This document shows positions 11,310 through 22,029 of a DNA stretch of 64,000 nt, piece after piece (within the stretch, counting starts at the first letter, position 1; every line of letters begins with the position of its first letter). Position numbers and translations under genes: made by a program. The notes under the pieces were generated by a model, which worked only from the letters and a program-made list of their open reading frames with translations, was not told the DNA's origin and did no database searches. The stretch lies in NCBI GenBank assembly GCA_015179125.1, contig WHVA01000439.1, positions 1 to 64,000 on the forward strand, written 5' to 3'. Source of the stretch: Gautieria morchelliformis. Taxonomy: Eukaryota > Basidiomycota > Agaricomycetes > Gomphales > Gomphaceae.

Positions 11310-11521
11310 AGGGGCAGTACGCTTGGCTGGGGTGCCTAGTTGGGTCCCATAACCCCGTTTCGCGCCGCGTGTTTAAACAAAAAAAGAAGTCATGCATGGG
11401 CCACGCAGCTACGCAGGGCCCAGGCTTCAGAGATACCATCGGGGGACCTATTACGTCTTTAACGGTTCCGCGCCACCATAAGATGCAGTGTCGTTGGACT
11501 CCGAAGCTAGGAGGGGGTTAC

Positions 11522-12549
11522 TGTCATGACCTGTCTATTTCTCTTACCCCACTGTCTCTATGCTCCCTCTCGTCACTCCCTAGCATCTTCGCCAGAGTTT
11601 GCCGCACCCACCGACCACTCCCCCTCTACGTTCACTCTACCCGCTGTTCGCCCCATTCTCCGAACCACTATTCGCTGCTCGCGCATTTCACCAGCAGGCA
11701 CGCCATCAAATACAATCGATACCATTCACCCGGCATGATGGTTCATCATTAACCCCATCATCTTAATCCAACCCCATTGGGCGTTCGTATGGCCAAAGTG
11801 TGTTCGCAGGACGTCCCTTCCATAGGTCGTGTGGGATCAACCCAGTAAAAGAAGAGTCCGTGCAGGGTAGCATGTATGCGGGTCCCAAGACATGGTTTTG
11901 TCCATAAGTGTCTTCGCCACCTTTATTTTCCGTCGTTTCATGTCCGCATTCTTCCCTCACTCTACTGTATGTTTATTCCATCTACTTGGTATCATGACTG
12001 CGCACCCCTATCCGACCCTGACTCATGATGGCCTCTTTCCTATTCGCTGATACCTTTTGAGCATTCGATATAAGTAGTTTACATTCGCATGTATATTCCC
12101 CAGTTCAATTATCATACGTCGTCTATCTTGTGCAAACTTGACCTCACTGTGATCATCGTCTTGAGCCTTCTCTTGGAGATTTCTATCTTCGACCAGCAGA
12201 GGACTTAGGCATCACTGGTGAGTTCTCATACTTCATCTTCATTACCTTAGCCTTCGAACTACTTTCTGTGCTGTTGGCGAAGGGCTCCGAAGGAGCACCT
12301 TCTCGGGTGAAGGGATTGTCAAGACTTAGACAACCCTTCCGTGAGACCTTGCACGTTACATCGTCAAGCACCACGGGCCATTTCGCTACGACTGTAGATA
12401 GGGTGAGCCCCATTCGGGCAACCCTCTTACCTTGTGAACATTCATTGGTTCACCTATTCGCTGAACGGCATACTTATTCGCACAAGTTATTTGGGCATTC
12501 GCTGTGTTCACTAATACATGATATTAACGCCTAAAAACCAATCGTGACA
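11522..12549 (+). repeat. 3' LTR of the Ty3/gypsy element
   Basis: Begins TGTCATGACCTGTC directly after the G-rich polypurine tract and ends CCAATCGTGACA, about 1028 bp. It aligns end to end with the 5' LTR at 4473-5512 and with the partial copy at 3657-4472. Confidence 0.85.
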
Positions 12550-12552
12550 CTG

Positions 12553-12564
12553 TGGTATCAGACG
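12553..12564 (+). other. Primer-binding-site-like motif outside the 3' LTR
   Basis: TGGTATCAGACG follows the LTR end after three bases. It matches 10 of 12 bases of TGGTATCAGAGC, the initiator-tRNA primer site used by many LTR retroelements. Such a site belongs after a 5' LTR, so this LTR may once have led into another copy. Confidence 0.4.
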
Positions 12565-12613
12565 TATATATCCTATGTACAGTATATACATGCCATTCGG
12601 TTTTGCTGATGCT

Positions 12614-13040
12614 ATTATCAGTTCGCACATAGCCAACACTTCCAGTATTGATGTACTGAATTACAAGGCTTTAATGTGGGCAATGATTTGGCAAACTTCC
12701 TTACCTATGCGGCCTTCCTAATCGAATGGAAACCCCATCATGAATCTCATGAGCATTCGGGGCAAGACCCATTCAACTGGGAATCCACCTGAACTGCCTA
12801 TATTCGGTGGACTTGACACCCACGCAGTTTTCAAAGGTCCCTTGTCTTTAGTTTACTCAGTTGATTTGTGTCACTGATCACTTCATTCCTCCTCCCCAGG
12901 TGATATGAGTATTACTTGAGGTACAGTTTACATAATCCCTTTTTTTGTAGAATACTCATAGGCTGATAATACTCTTCAGGTGACACATTTTTTGGAGACA
13001 AGTTCAGTTTCAATGAGACACTGTTTCGAGAAGTGAATAT
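12614..13040 (+). pseudogene. Heme-thiolate peroxygenase (chloroperoxidase/UPO family), fragment B
   Basis: The start repeats the intron-exon stretch seen at about 3050-3215 of fragment A (CAGTTCGCAC..TAGCCA, then GNDLANFLTYAAFL) and continues further into the protein: PPELPIFGGLDTHAVF, then after a short intron GDMSIT, then after another intron (acceptor CTCTTCAG) FFGDKFSFNETLFREVN at about 12985-13038. These are the consecutive middle exons of the family. The copy has lost its start, its end and its clean frame (for example a stop in the GDMSIT exon where an Arg codon is expected). It overlaps fragment A in one exon, so A and B are two copies, not two halves of one gene split by the retroelement. 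Confidence 0.75.
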
Positions 13041-13423
13041 TTAATCCCCCCCCCTTTTCCTGCTGACGCACTGGCATCCTGCTTAAAGTTCTCAAACTTT
13101 AGTCAACACTTTGGAAGCGGGAAATACAACTCTACTGTGGCGGGGGAGGACAGGTTCCAGCATATACATGATTCGATCACAACCAACTCCAACTTTCCAT
13201 CCATTTCACCGCACTTCTTTATATGGTGACCAATTGCAAAATGCTGCAATAGATTGGAAAGGTGAGAATGGGAAGGTTAATATAAGTTGCTGCCTCTTGA
13301 TTGCTGTGAGGTTTGCATTGGAATTGCAGCTATGATGCATTAGTGGGCATGCTATCCTCAAGCCTCTGCCATTCTTCCAGACTCTACTGAGCTATTATTA
13401 ATCAACACATGATGGAGATCAAA

Positions 13424-15163
13424 TCACACACTGGACACAACAGGCCCTGCCAGTTCTACATTTCCAGAATATCTGGTTGCCCTAGGGAACTCCTCTAACT
13501 CTATCCCAGCCTCTTCCAACTCCTGGCTTTCTTGATCAGCCACATTGTTTTGCAAGGCCTTGGGACTAAAAGCCTGTGGGTTCCCAAATTCAGCCACTAT
13601 GGCATTGTGAACACTTTCTCTGGCTGCTTGGATGGTGGAGAATAAAAGAGTGGATGATGAGGTGCTATTAAGTTGGGAGTGTCTCTCTCTGAGAGCTAGG
13701 TGAAAATGGCAGATGATAATTGCTGACAAGCTGTATGTACATTGTTAGTACAATCACAGGTCTTTGTCACTGAAAATATACCTGTTATGAAGAGGGATTA
13801 AGATACCATCAAGGCTTGGCTTTATACAACAAAAGAGCTGGAATTAGCCATTTTATTATCAAGATCAATGTCTTACATACTCTCAATACCTGAAATGTAA
13901 AAGAAGACAGATTAAGCTCTCAAAGCTTAACAGGTTTATAAGTAACAAGACCTTAGATGTGATAGTACTAGCTACAGTAATGGTAAGCACAAATCTGAAT
14001 ATAAATCAAACATATGAAATATCACAGGAATAATATTCCATACCCATATCTGACAAAGCCTAGCATGAGATTAGTGATATGTCCATATATATATGCAATA
14101 TATTATATGCTCACCTTGGTAAATCACTAGACTAATGAGAGATTTCTTATCCCAAATCCACCCTTTCTGCCAAAGGCTCAGGGTTTGAATTGAGCTCAGA
14201 ATGGTTACTATCACAACTCCAGTGTCAAAAAGGATTACAGTGACATCACTGATGGTCAACACTGTCAAGGGAATTCAGAGACAAATCAGGCAAATACAGC
14301 CCCCCAGGCCTTACCCCTGAAGAATTTGTTAGTATAAATATAGGCAGAAAGCCCCAGTCAGTACTGACAAAGTCAATCTATTAACTTGTGAACTAGTGAT
14401 ATTGCAGTTGTTCAAAACAGTGAAGTACCATGTCCTGTGAAATGAATTTATGCAATTTATAAGAAGTCTACACAAGAGACATACCACTCTAGTGATGGTA
14501 GCACCAAGAATAAGCAGCCCAAGAACACCCAAAACTCTTTGATTCTGAAAGGAAATAGCATAGGTGCGAGCTAGCAGTAGGCCTAGACAAGTGAATTGTA
14601 TTGATCTTTCTACTTGAGAAATATATGGGTATAATCCCTCACCCTGTATTCCAATGAGAGAAAGAACACCACAAGCACCACTGAGGTGAATGATAGCATT
14701 ACATTTCCTACAAAGATATGAGTCTCTAGGTTGCTTTCACATGAGGAATGAAAGTCATACTAGATGCTCATTCAAATCAGTAGGGGTGTTACACATGAGA
14801 ACCATAGACATATTGCACCTCAGCGGAAATGTTAAAGTTAACATATATCTCAGCAAGAGACGAAACCAAGGGCATGTAACGAGCAAGTAAATAGAGAATG
14901 GTGCCGAGCCTGACGATCTTGCACCAAATGTGGCTGATCTCATATGACAGTGTGAGAAGCGTGTCGAAGGAGAGTAGTGCTGTGTAAGAAGGTATGGGAG
15001 TCGTCGAATTAGACGGGACATGTACACATACCAATCGCTGCGAAGAAGGCAGAGTTGATCGCAATGCTAGTTCAGGTAAGTTGTTTTGCATCGCACTCAG
15101 TGTAGTAAGTACGGACCTGTCTGATAGTACCTGGATAACAGCCGGGGCGTCCGCCTGAGACAT
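13424..15163 (-). CDS. DUF6533-domain integral membrane protein, copy 1
   Basis: A multi-exon minus-strand gene starting at ATG 15163 (MSQADAPAVIQ) and ending at 13424. After a short first exon and a 50-bp intron comes a hydrophobic exon (IAINSAFFAAI). Then follows the DUF6533 signature: ALLSFDTLLTLSYEISHIW, then RLGTILYLLARYMPLV. Further exons downstream supply more membrane segments (near 14500: YAISFQNQRVLGVLGLLIL, then GATITRVVCLL), and the last exon (13729-13424) reads MSAIIICHFHLALRERH followed by a soluble, acidic tail. The family is expanded in Agaricomycetes and probably has seven membrane helices; its function is unknown. Exon borders in the middle part are not certain, so I cannot say whether the gene is intact. 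Paralogues: 43213-44961, 45862-46240 and the split copy at 52100-55657. Confidence 0.7.
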
Positions 15164-15244
15164 GATATAAGGAAGAAAAGCTGGGATGTAGACGAGGGAC
15201 TAAGTTTTGCGTAGTGAGGCGTGGAGTAGCAGATCGCGAAGGTG

Positions 15245-15254
15245 TATATATAAG
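15245..15254 (-). promoter_or_regulatory. TATA box of DUF6533 copy 1
   Basis: Read on the minus strand, CTTATATATA lies about 85 bp upstream of ATG 15163. It is conserved in position before the starts of copies 2, 3 and 4 (about 45045, 46322 and 55745), while the surrounding sequence has diverged, which argues that it is functional. Confidence 0.6.
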
Positions 15255-15263
15255 ATTCTGGCT

Positions 15264-16480
15264 ATGGGTGCTGCCAGGTCAACAGATTCAGAGTATCCTA
15301 TATCAGTGGCGAAGCCTGGCACTTTGCAAGGTACGTGGGTGATCTGATGAGCGGACATTCATGATGGCATCAGATAAAGTTAGCCGGGCACAGGCGAGTA
15401 ATTGACGCTTGGGTTCTTGCCAGGACTTGGTCATTACATCCGATTTGCCTGTGCAGAATGGCCCCAAGGTCCATATAAACTTGCCATGTAGGCACACTGG
15501 GCACTCATTGAAGACTCGCAGTGCAGTGTCAGCGTAACACCACATGCAAATCAACTGCGACACAGCTCACTGATGTGTATCAAGATGTCGCATCTGCGGC
15601 GCGTTACTTATGAAGGTGAGAACACGAGGAAACGAGATAATATGACAGATCTAGGCTGTCCAGCCCAATGCCCAGCGTTGGCACGTGGCTGTAATTCTAT
15701 AGCGATGCTGGATAATCTCAGGAGATATCAGCTCGTGTCAATGTGGCTGAATATGGGGACACGAGACATTTCTCATTTTGGCTGCATGTCCTTTACGACA
15801 TGAAAAGAGGTTGTATGAAATTTAAACATGGAGCACAACGACATGGTAACCGCGACATTGTGCATTCCATGTATCGGATGTGACGGTTATGTAGAGCTGT
15901 GACCGGTGGCCGAGGAAAGCCCAGGAAGCTACTGAGGTGATCTGCCACGTGGTTGCAGTTTCGTTTAGTATGATGTTATTAGAATGGCAACAGTGCGACC
16001 TAGCGAGAATGATCGGTATTGGACGCCTGGCATATTTTTGAAGCCATTCCATAATTCAGGTTGGAAAAAGTTGTATATAGCTGTCGGCGTGAATCATGTC
16101 AGCTCCCTTGGAACACCGGTGACAAGCTAACCTGATTGGATCCAGAGTCACATTATCCGGATACTCCCATCGAATTTCGTAAACACTTATGTAACGGCCG
16201 GACGCTTTCGGCCACCAACCAAATCAAGACAAACATGCAAACCGACGCCGCCTGACTCGACAGCTACAACGACCAGCATGACACAGACACGGACACAGGC
16301 AACAAACCCGGACATCGTCGTCTTTGCATGGTATGCACATGTCGTCCCGACTACGCATTTTACTCGTCCTCCCCTCACATAACACTAACAGCCTCCCCTC
16401 CTAGGTTTCACATCGCCCACCGCCCTCTCCCGGTATAATGATGTTTCCAGTGTGTCTGCCTGTGGCGGGGACGGTGCGGT
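15264..16480. other. Upstream region shared by DUF6533 copies; no certain gene
   Basis: The stretch recurs upstream of each DUF6533 copy (for example 55790-56600 and 46430-47010). The short ORFs in it, such as 15303-15563 on the minus strand, are shared between copies but their protein sequences are not preserved, so I read it as duplicated non-coding DNA. Confidence 0.5.
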
Positions 16481-16551
16481 GTGTGTGTATTTGCCGGGAG
16501 TAGATAAGGCCGGCAAGAGGAATGAGCGCAATATACGGTATTTCCCTTTGC

Positions 16552-16559
16552 ATATAAAC
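16552..16559 (+). promoter_or_regulatory. TATA box of the GC-rich gene, copy 1
   Basis: ATATAAAC lies 69 bp before ATG 16628, followed by a pyrimidine-rich leader (CCACCACGTCTCGCC). The counterpart in copy 2 (near 61290) is changed to CTATACAC. Confidence 0.5.
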
Positions 16560-16627
16560 AGCGCCCATCCTGCATGACGCGTTTGCTGCCCTCTCCACCA
16601 CGTCTCGCCATCCATCCATCCGCCAGC

Positions 16628-17903
16628 ATGACCCAGAGACAGCCACAAGCATAGACCCTGGAGACACAACCCCACCCAGCCGATGGTACGTCCCGAAGGT
16701 CCCATTGCCCAGTCCCTCGTGTCTCGTACCGAACGCCACTCGCTGCTCCCTAGATTCCACCCTCCCGCCCCTCACGTCCCGCATCGCCCTCCCACCCCGC
16801 TGCCGGCCCTTCCCGCCCCGCCCACCGACCACGAGCTCATGAAGCTCTTCCCAACCTGTCCCCCGAGCGACGGCTCCTTCCCCCACGACCCACACGCCCA
16901 CCCCGACGCGGGGGATTCCCTGCGGAGGCCGTGCGCTGCCCGTGGGAGACGTATGCCCGGGCGAGCTCCAGAGGAGTAGGCAACTGGAGCGCGGCCGCGT
17001 GGTTCGGCGTGCAGGAGGACGCGTTCTTCTGGGGTGGAGACGGCGCCGGGCGCATGCTCAAAGGCGGGCGCGCCCGCGACGAGACCGACGCCCCCAGACG
17101 GCGGGAGTTCTTCAAGACTTCAAGACGGCGCCGGCACGGGAGTTCAACTGCGCGGCCGAGCGCGACTCTCGTGTCTGCGGGGAGCGCGTGCGCGCGATTG
17201 GCGCGGCGGGTCCCGGGGACGAGAAGCGGCGCAGGGGGCTCGGGCTAGGGCTGGGGATGGGGATGGAGCGCGCGGCCGACGTCGATGCGCCTCTCGCCTG
17301 GGGGCCGCGTGCGCGGTGGCGAGCATGTGCGCGCGTCGCCCCCGCCGTCACACCGCACGTCCCCGCACCCCCGCACACATACGCCTTCGCCCCGACAGCA
17401 ACGACGGCAGCACCCGCACCCGCACCCGCAGCGCCACACACGCCCCCACCTCTAACTCTACACCCCCAAGCCATCCCTTACCCGCGCACACCACCGCCAC
17501 GCACCCTTACCCGTGCTCCATACCGGCCCCCCTCCCAGACCCGCCAAAAACCCGCCGCCGCCGCGCGGGCAAATACACGAAGCACGTCTTTGTGAACCCG
17601 CCCCGCACGCACCCCGAGAACGGGAACGGCCCCGCGCCCAACGCGTACCCCCACCGCACTCGCACGTGCTCCCCCACCTCCCGCCCACGCCTACCCGGCC
17701 GCGGCGTCCCCGTCCCCATTCGCACGCACACCCCCCCCCCCTCCCCGAACCACAGCTCGAACACGCTCGCCCCCCTCGCGGCGCCTGCGCCGTGGGCTGT
17801 CACAGGTCCGTGGGTGAGTCCGGTGTGGGTCCGGGGGTTAGTGTGGGGGTTGGTGTGGGGGTGCGGAGTTTGGTGCCTTTGCGGTGGCATTACGCTTTAT
17901 TAG
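16628..17903 (+). pseudogene. GC-rich gene of unknown family, decayed copy 1
   Basis: It aligns with the better-preserved copy at 61368. Exon 1 begins at ATG 16628 and has the same ending (TLETQPHPADG) and the same donor at 16686; the intron runs to 16753. The copy is broken: codon 9 is TAG (16652-16654) where copy 2 has CAG, and exon 2 is out of frame relative to copy 2, so conserved pieces lie in different frames: HELMKLFPTCPP, then SAAAWFGVQEDAFFWGGD, then near 17560 the basic RRRRAGKYTKHVFV. I do not recognise the family. The middle is Pro/His/Arg-rich low complexity. The very high GC of this stretch opens many spurious frames on both strands. Confidence 0.55.
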
Positions 17904-18555
17904 AGAACGGCTCGGGATGGGTGGGTGTATGTGTATAAGGCGGTATGAGGCGCAGAGCCAAAGCCGAACGGGAGCGTAATCATGATGCGACGCAAGGGCA
18001 CGTGCGTCGGGCCCGTATTCATTCCAGGACTCGGAGGAGATGGTGGAGGAGGCGGGGGGAGAGAAGTGCCGCCCACGCCAACGCCGAGGCGGCTCGACTA
18101 GGCTATAGACTATAATGGGTGGGAAGTGTGTGGGGTGGGTGTGGGGTGGGGATCGCGTATGAATCGTGTATCATGCCGCGCCTGCTGTGACACTCAGCTC
18201 GGAGACTCGGAGCGTGTATTGTGTTGTATTTCCGTACTGGTATCCATCTCTCTCAGGCTGTCAAGCTTCGTAGTGCTACGCTATGTTCATATCCTTGCAT
18301 TCCTATACCCAGTGCACCAGTACCAATGATTTCCAGTCTAGAAGCTAAAGACCCAGCTAGTACACCGATCACCAATCACACAATTATCGTCACAGCTTCA
18401 TGATGCATTGGCATACGTGGACACGTCCTGCCCTTAACCTTACCGCCGAGTCCCGGGCCATTCCAGCCAGGCACTACCTAATTGTTGGAGTTGCAAACGC
18501 GGCCACGTGGCCTGCAAGGCGTATGGTGGTAACTACTTTCGGTGCAAGACATCTG

Positions 18556-19228
18556 TTCCCAGACTCTCTCCGAAGGAGAGGGAGGGTCTACACGTACGCG
18601 AATGGCCGTGAACACGGTTATGCGGATGAATTTCTATTTATTTCATTGGATGTTGTATTCATACCGGCTTCTTCCGGGGTCGCCTCTCCTTTTAGGGGGG
18701 GGGCGTTTCTCCGTGTCTCACGGGGGGGTAAACCGTACGCCGTGTCTCGACTCCATTGCCTGCAGTGGATTTTCTTGTCCGTCCCTCTGGAGTGTGCGAA
18801 GTCTCCCCATGTCAATTTTTTTCTATCGCGTTCACGTGGCGGGCTGTCCCCATCCTCGTTTGGTTTTTCTCTCGCTGCTCACCCTCTCCTTTCTTTCTGC
18901 GCGCACGTGCATGTTCGCCTGTCCTTTTATGGCTGTCGCTTTCGGGTGTTTTTTATGCCTTTGCCGATGGATGTCCTACCACATTTTCGTTGCAGTCTGA
19001 CCGCGTCTGTACTGAATGTACAGGTCGTTGTTCTAAATCCCTTACTATAACTTTCTGTGTCCATCACTATCTTTTATACTCTTCTCTCTTTCTTCTCCTT
19101 TACCTGCCGTGTGTGAACATTTAGCAGTGCTGTGTGGATGCAATCCGTCCTGCCTTGTCGGATGACGCGATTTCGAATTCCGAAATGAGAGAGTCGGGGA
19201 CTAAGGCGGCAGCCGCCGCCGCTACGAT
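18556..19228. other. About 670-bp segment present only in duplication copy 1
   Basis: Copies 1 and 2 align up to GACATCTGTT (18548; 63280) and again from CAGTAATTT...CCTGTACCTAG (19229; 63299). The intervening 670 bp occurs only here. It is rich in T and CTC, has no convincing gene, and includes GATTTCGAATTCC, which resembles a polymerase III B box, so a SINE or other insertion is possible. No target duplication is evident, so loss from copy 2 is equally possible. Confidence 0.5.
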
Positions 19229-19329
19229 ACAGTAATTTTTCCTGTACCTAGTTATCAGGTCCTTTATGGTACTTAGTTTTAGTGCTCTGTAAAATAAATT
19301 TTTGATGCCTAAAAATAAGTTCACGTCCA

Positions 19330-20165
19330 ATTCTGTTAATTAGCTCTAGTGCAAGTGGAGCTACTCTTTCTACAGTGGGTGATGGATCTATTTAATGATG
19401 AGTATTCCTGAGGAGCTCAGCTCCTTTATGTAACCATCAGACTGAGACATCGTAAATCTGAGAGGCCGAGAGACTACGTGTTCGCGAAAAGAAAGAAGAG
19501 CTCCAGAAGTGTAATCATCAAGATAGTAGGTAAGTATTATTCTGCTGGATGGGAGAGACAAGTGGTTCGCAGGAAGGTTTCTTGACAGGAAACTATGGAG
19601 GTCCTGGACTCCAGTTGGCAACCAACCGAGCCTGCTGCCAGAGTGATGAGATGAGACGGGTAAGCGTGCAAGTGTTTGGTTGGTGGCTTATGTGACATTT
19701 CAATCCCACGGCCTAATGTCATCGTCGAGTCTGAAAGCCGCAGAAGCTGTGATTCACGAAGACGTGCATTTCAGTTCACAACACTGCATATGGCCATGAA
19801 TCCCAATTGCAGTACTAGTGGCCCAGTGGCCCCAGGAACGGAATCGTGTATGGCCATCTGTCACTGTAGAAACAATAGGCGCTGTATACCAGCACTTTTC
19901 AAGCCAACACCGCTGAGATGCTCCTTTTTGCACTTGCCAGATGCCCCTTAAATTTTCAACATAATCAAAAGCTGAGGCACTGATCCTAGGCTTGGATTAG
20001 GACTTGTATCAAGGTATAAAATTTTCAATGTACACAAAGTGAAATACATTTTATTTGTATACACAAGAAGTCAAGGTAAATTGCCATTTACATATTCCTG
20101 ACCGTCTACCGCATCAACTGTACGAGAAAAACTGCCACTTTGGTCGATGATCCCCCACTTGCTCC
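19330..20165. other. No gene seen
   Basis: Sequence between the end of the duplication and the solo LTR. Short ORFs on both strands have no recognisable character, and no repeats are evident. Confidence 0.4.
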
Positions 20166-20652
20166 TGTCAGGGGACACCCTGTTTTCCATTTCCAGTCCG
20201 ACACCACACCCAGTTCCGACTCCATTTCCGACTCCGCTTCCAGTTCCGATTCCATCTCCGCCTCCGCTTTCGGAAATGATTCCGCTTCTGGGAGAACTTC
20301 CACCAGTTCTGTTCGCTTTGCCAGTTCCACTCCAATTTCTGACTTCCACTCTCAGAACAGTGTTGGTTCAAGTGACTCGCGTAATAGGTGGCATCAAGGG
20401 TCGATCAAGGGTCAGGGAGGTCAGGAGGATGCAGGGTTGATGGCGGGTGCCAAGTGTTGTCCCTGGCTGCGCAGCATGGTATATTACGGGCTCGCTGACA
20501 TTGGGGGTCCTTAGACTTTTCTCTTTGGATTTCCCCTTGTCAGGTGAGAATCCCCTCTCTTGTATACTCTGTTCATTTATACATACTTTGGATTTCCCCT
20601 TGTCAGTTGTGTGGTAGTGTGATCTCCACAACCAGCCAGGGTTGCCCTTACA
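20166..20652 (+). repeat. Solo LTR of the chromovirus at the window start
   Basis: Begins TGTCAGGGGACA, ends GCCCTTACA, 487 bp, matching the LTR at 699-1188. It is flanked by a perfect 5-bp target duplication, GCTCC (20161-20165 and 20653-20657). No internal sequence remains, so it arose by recombination between the two LTRs of a complete insertion. Confidence 0.95.
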
Positions 20653-20739
20653 GCTCCCACGTCAAACTTGACCCACAATGCATTCCCTACCAATGCAACC
20701 AAGTTCGAGTGTGAGTGCGGGTCTGAAGGGAGCTCGGGA

Positions 20740-20890
20740 ATATGAGTGCAGGAGTCCGAGTCCGAGTCCGAGTCTGAGTCTGGAGAGCGAGCGCGGGAAT
20801 GGGAGAATTCGAGTGCGGGAGTGTGATGGGGAGTGCGGCACTGTGAGTCTGGGGGTCCCGGGAGTGGGAGTGGGAGTGCCAATGCTAGAA
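20740..20890. repeat. Purine-rich simple repeat (GAGTCC/GGGAGT)
   Basis: Short units GAGTCC, GAGTCT and GGGAGT repeat several times. The composition is the reverse complement of the TTCCGACTCC repeats in the nearby LTR, possibly by slippage or by an inverted LTR remnant. Confidence 0.6.
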
Positions 20891-21840
20891 TGCGAGTGTG
20901 GGAATGCATGTCTGAATTGTTAGTGCTGGCAATGTACTCATCATTGACTGGTTCATTGTATCGGGCATGCCGAAAGCACAAGTTCCAGAGGATATCAAAG
21001 CAAGTGAGCCCCGGGCGCAAGAGCTAGAATTTACGCAGTCTACTGAGATCCTCGGCAGATGAATCAGTCTCAATAAAAGTCTCAATGACTTGGCAAGGGT
21101 TTGGGTTACTGAGAACTGATATCGTAATACAGTTGTGTGAGAACATGTATTCAAGTGCATTAATAAAGGCGACATTACTGTAATTCAGCACTCACGTCGA
21201 CGAGTCTAGACATTGATGATGAATAAACAAAAATTGCTCATGATGAATTAGACAGCGTGTTCGTCCATTGGGTTGGATGAATTTGATCGTCCAGGGTTGT
21301 CCAAGCTTCCAGGACTCAGAGAGTTCAGTGATCTGAGCCAATCTGATCATGCAACTGTGAGTTGGAAGTGCGTTATGAGTTATAAGGGATCTGAATCCAA
21401 CCAATTGGAGTAAGCAATTGAACATTGTGTGAGAGCTAGACCTTGAACCGGGGAACCATCATCTTGATAGAATGCCTCTCAGCATCTAGATCTCTATTGG
21501 CACTACTAGGGCTTCCAGCATCTGGTGAGTCACTTGCACGGCTTAGTGCAGCTTGCACCCGCTTCCGCTGACATTGAACTCATCCGAGTTCCATGCTAAA
21601 AGAAGGTACGCAGAGGAACGGTTCCTTGTCCGCCATGGATGATGGTCCTGGTGTGGGACTAGAACACACTCATCTCTTACAAATTTTATTTCAAACTCCG
21701 GAGTGACCCCAACCCCCAACCTGTTGTCCTGTGCGGGACTAGATCGCGGGCGCGAAGATTGAGACGTGGGAGGCGGATGCGAACGGGTTTTATGATACCC
21801 AGTATATCGGACGCAAAAAGCTAATGTCATTTCAACTTCC
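20891..21840. other. No gene seen
   Basis: Short ORFs only, without recognisable domains; no repeats found by eye. Confidence 0.4.
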
Positions 21841-21845
21841 GCAGA

Positions 21846-21855
21846 GTTATATAAG
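21846..21855 (+). promoter_or_regulatory. TATA box with pyrimidine-rich leader
   Basis: GTTATATAAG is followed by about 100 bp of C/T-rich sequence with repeated TTCATCA motifs and then ATG 21960. This is the layout of a strong fungal promoter. Confidence 0.5.
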
Positions 21856-21959
21856 CTTGTTATTTCCCCGCACTCTCATCTTCATCATCCAAACCACCCC
21901 CTGCATGCTCACCTTCATCACCTTCATCAACTCCCCACACCTACATCCTTGCTGAAAAA

Positions 21960-22027
21960 TGGATGTCGTCCAAGATCTCTTTCCAGAAATTTGGCCTCCT
22001 AATGAAATATTATGGTCAAATCATGCT
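21960..22027 (+). CDS. Possible first exon of a lost or unrecognised gene
   Basis: ATG 21960 opens MDVVQDLFPEIWPPNEILW followed by SNHA and then a GTAAGA donor at 22028. The preceding TATA box and pyrimidine-rich leader support a real gene start. I find no convincing second exon in the next kilobase, so the gene may be truncated. The family is not recognised. Confidence 0.35.
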
Positions 22028-22029
22028 GT

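Larger units (their letters stand above)
4473..12549 (+). mobile_element. Broken Ty3/gypsy chromovirus with about 1-kb LTRs
   Basis: Parts in order: 5' LTR (4473-5512), non-coding leader (5513-5965), pol region (5966-10461) with protease, reverse transcriptase, RNase H, integrase and chromodomain, an antisense gene-like unit (10567-11309), a polypurine tract (about 11508-11517) and the 3' LTR (11522-12549). No recognisable gag is present between leader and protease. The element is broken, with a handful of interruptions in pol. The two LTRs differ noticeably by eye (of the order of 10 percent in the first 200 bp), so either it is fairly old or its LTRs come from different copies. I find no matching target duplication at 4473/12549 or at 3657/12549, which supports recombination among copies. 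Confidence 0.9.
13220..19325. repeat. Segmental duplication, copy 1
   Basis: The block carries a DUF6533 gene (minus), its upstream region and a GC-rich gene (plus). The same order and orientation recur at 52100-63390, interrupted there by two transposons. The left part alone recurs at about 43024-45757 and 45862-47010. Shared landmarks include the CTGCAATAGA...GGAAAGGTG start, the TATATATAAGATTCTGG promoter, the GTGGTTGCAGTTTC stretch and the AAATAAATTTTTGATGCC end near 19290 and 63362. Confidence 0.85.

Noticed and set aside
3657-12549. Simple nested insertion of one LTR element into a solo LTR
   Set aside because: The missing right part of the partial LTR is not found after 12549 and no target duplication fits, so recombination is a better explanation.
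2945-12614. Peroxygenase gene split in two by the retroelement
   Set aside because: The two fragments overlap in exon 3 and adjacent intron sequence; a split gene would not contain the same exon twice beyond a 5-bp duplication.
15303-15563. Minus-strand ORF upstream of DUF6533 copy 1 as a gene
   Set aside because: The paralogous blocks (46308-46673, 55826-56110) keep DNA similarity but not the reading frame, so it is conserved only as duplicated DNA.
16401-18000. Many long overlapping ORFs on both strands of the GC-rich block (also 61130-63080)
   Set aside because: High GC removes stop codons in all frames. Only the frame supported by the shared intron and by conservation between the two copies was kept.
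18400-19124. Cys/Phe-rich plus-strand ORFs as a secreted or membrane protein
   Set aside because: They lie largely in the segment absent from duplication copy 2, have no intron logic and read as T-rich low-complexity translation.
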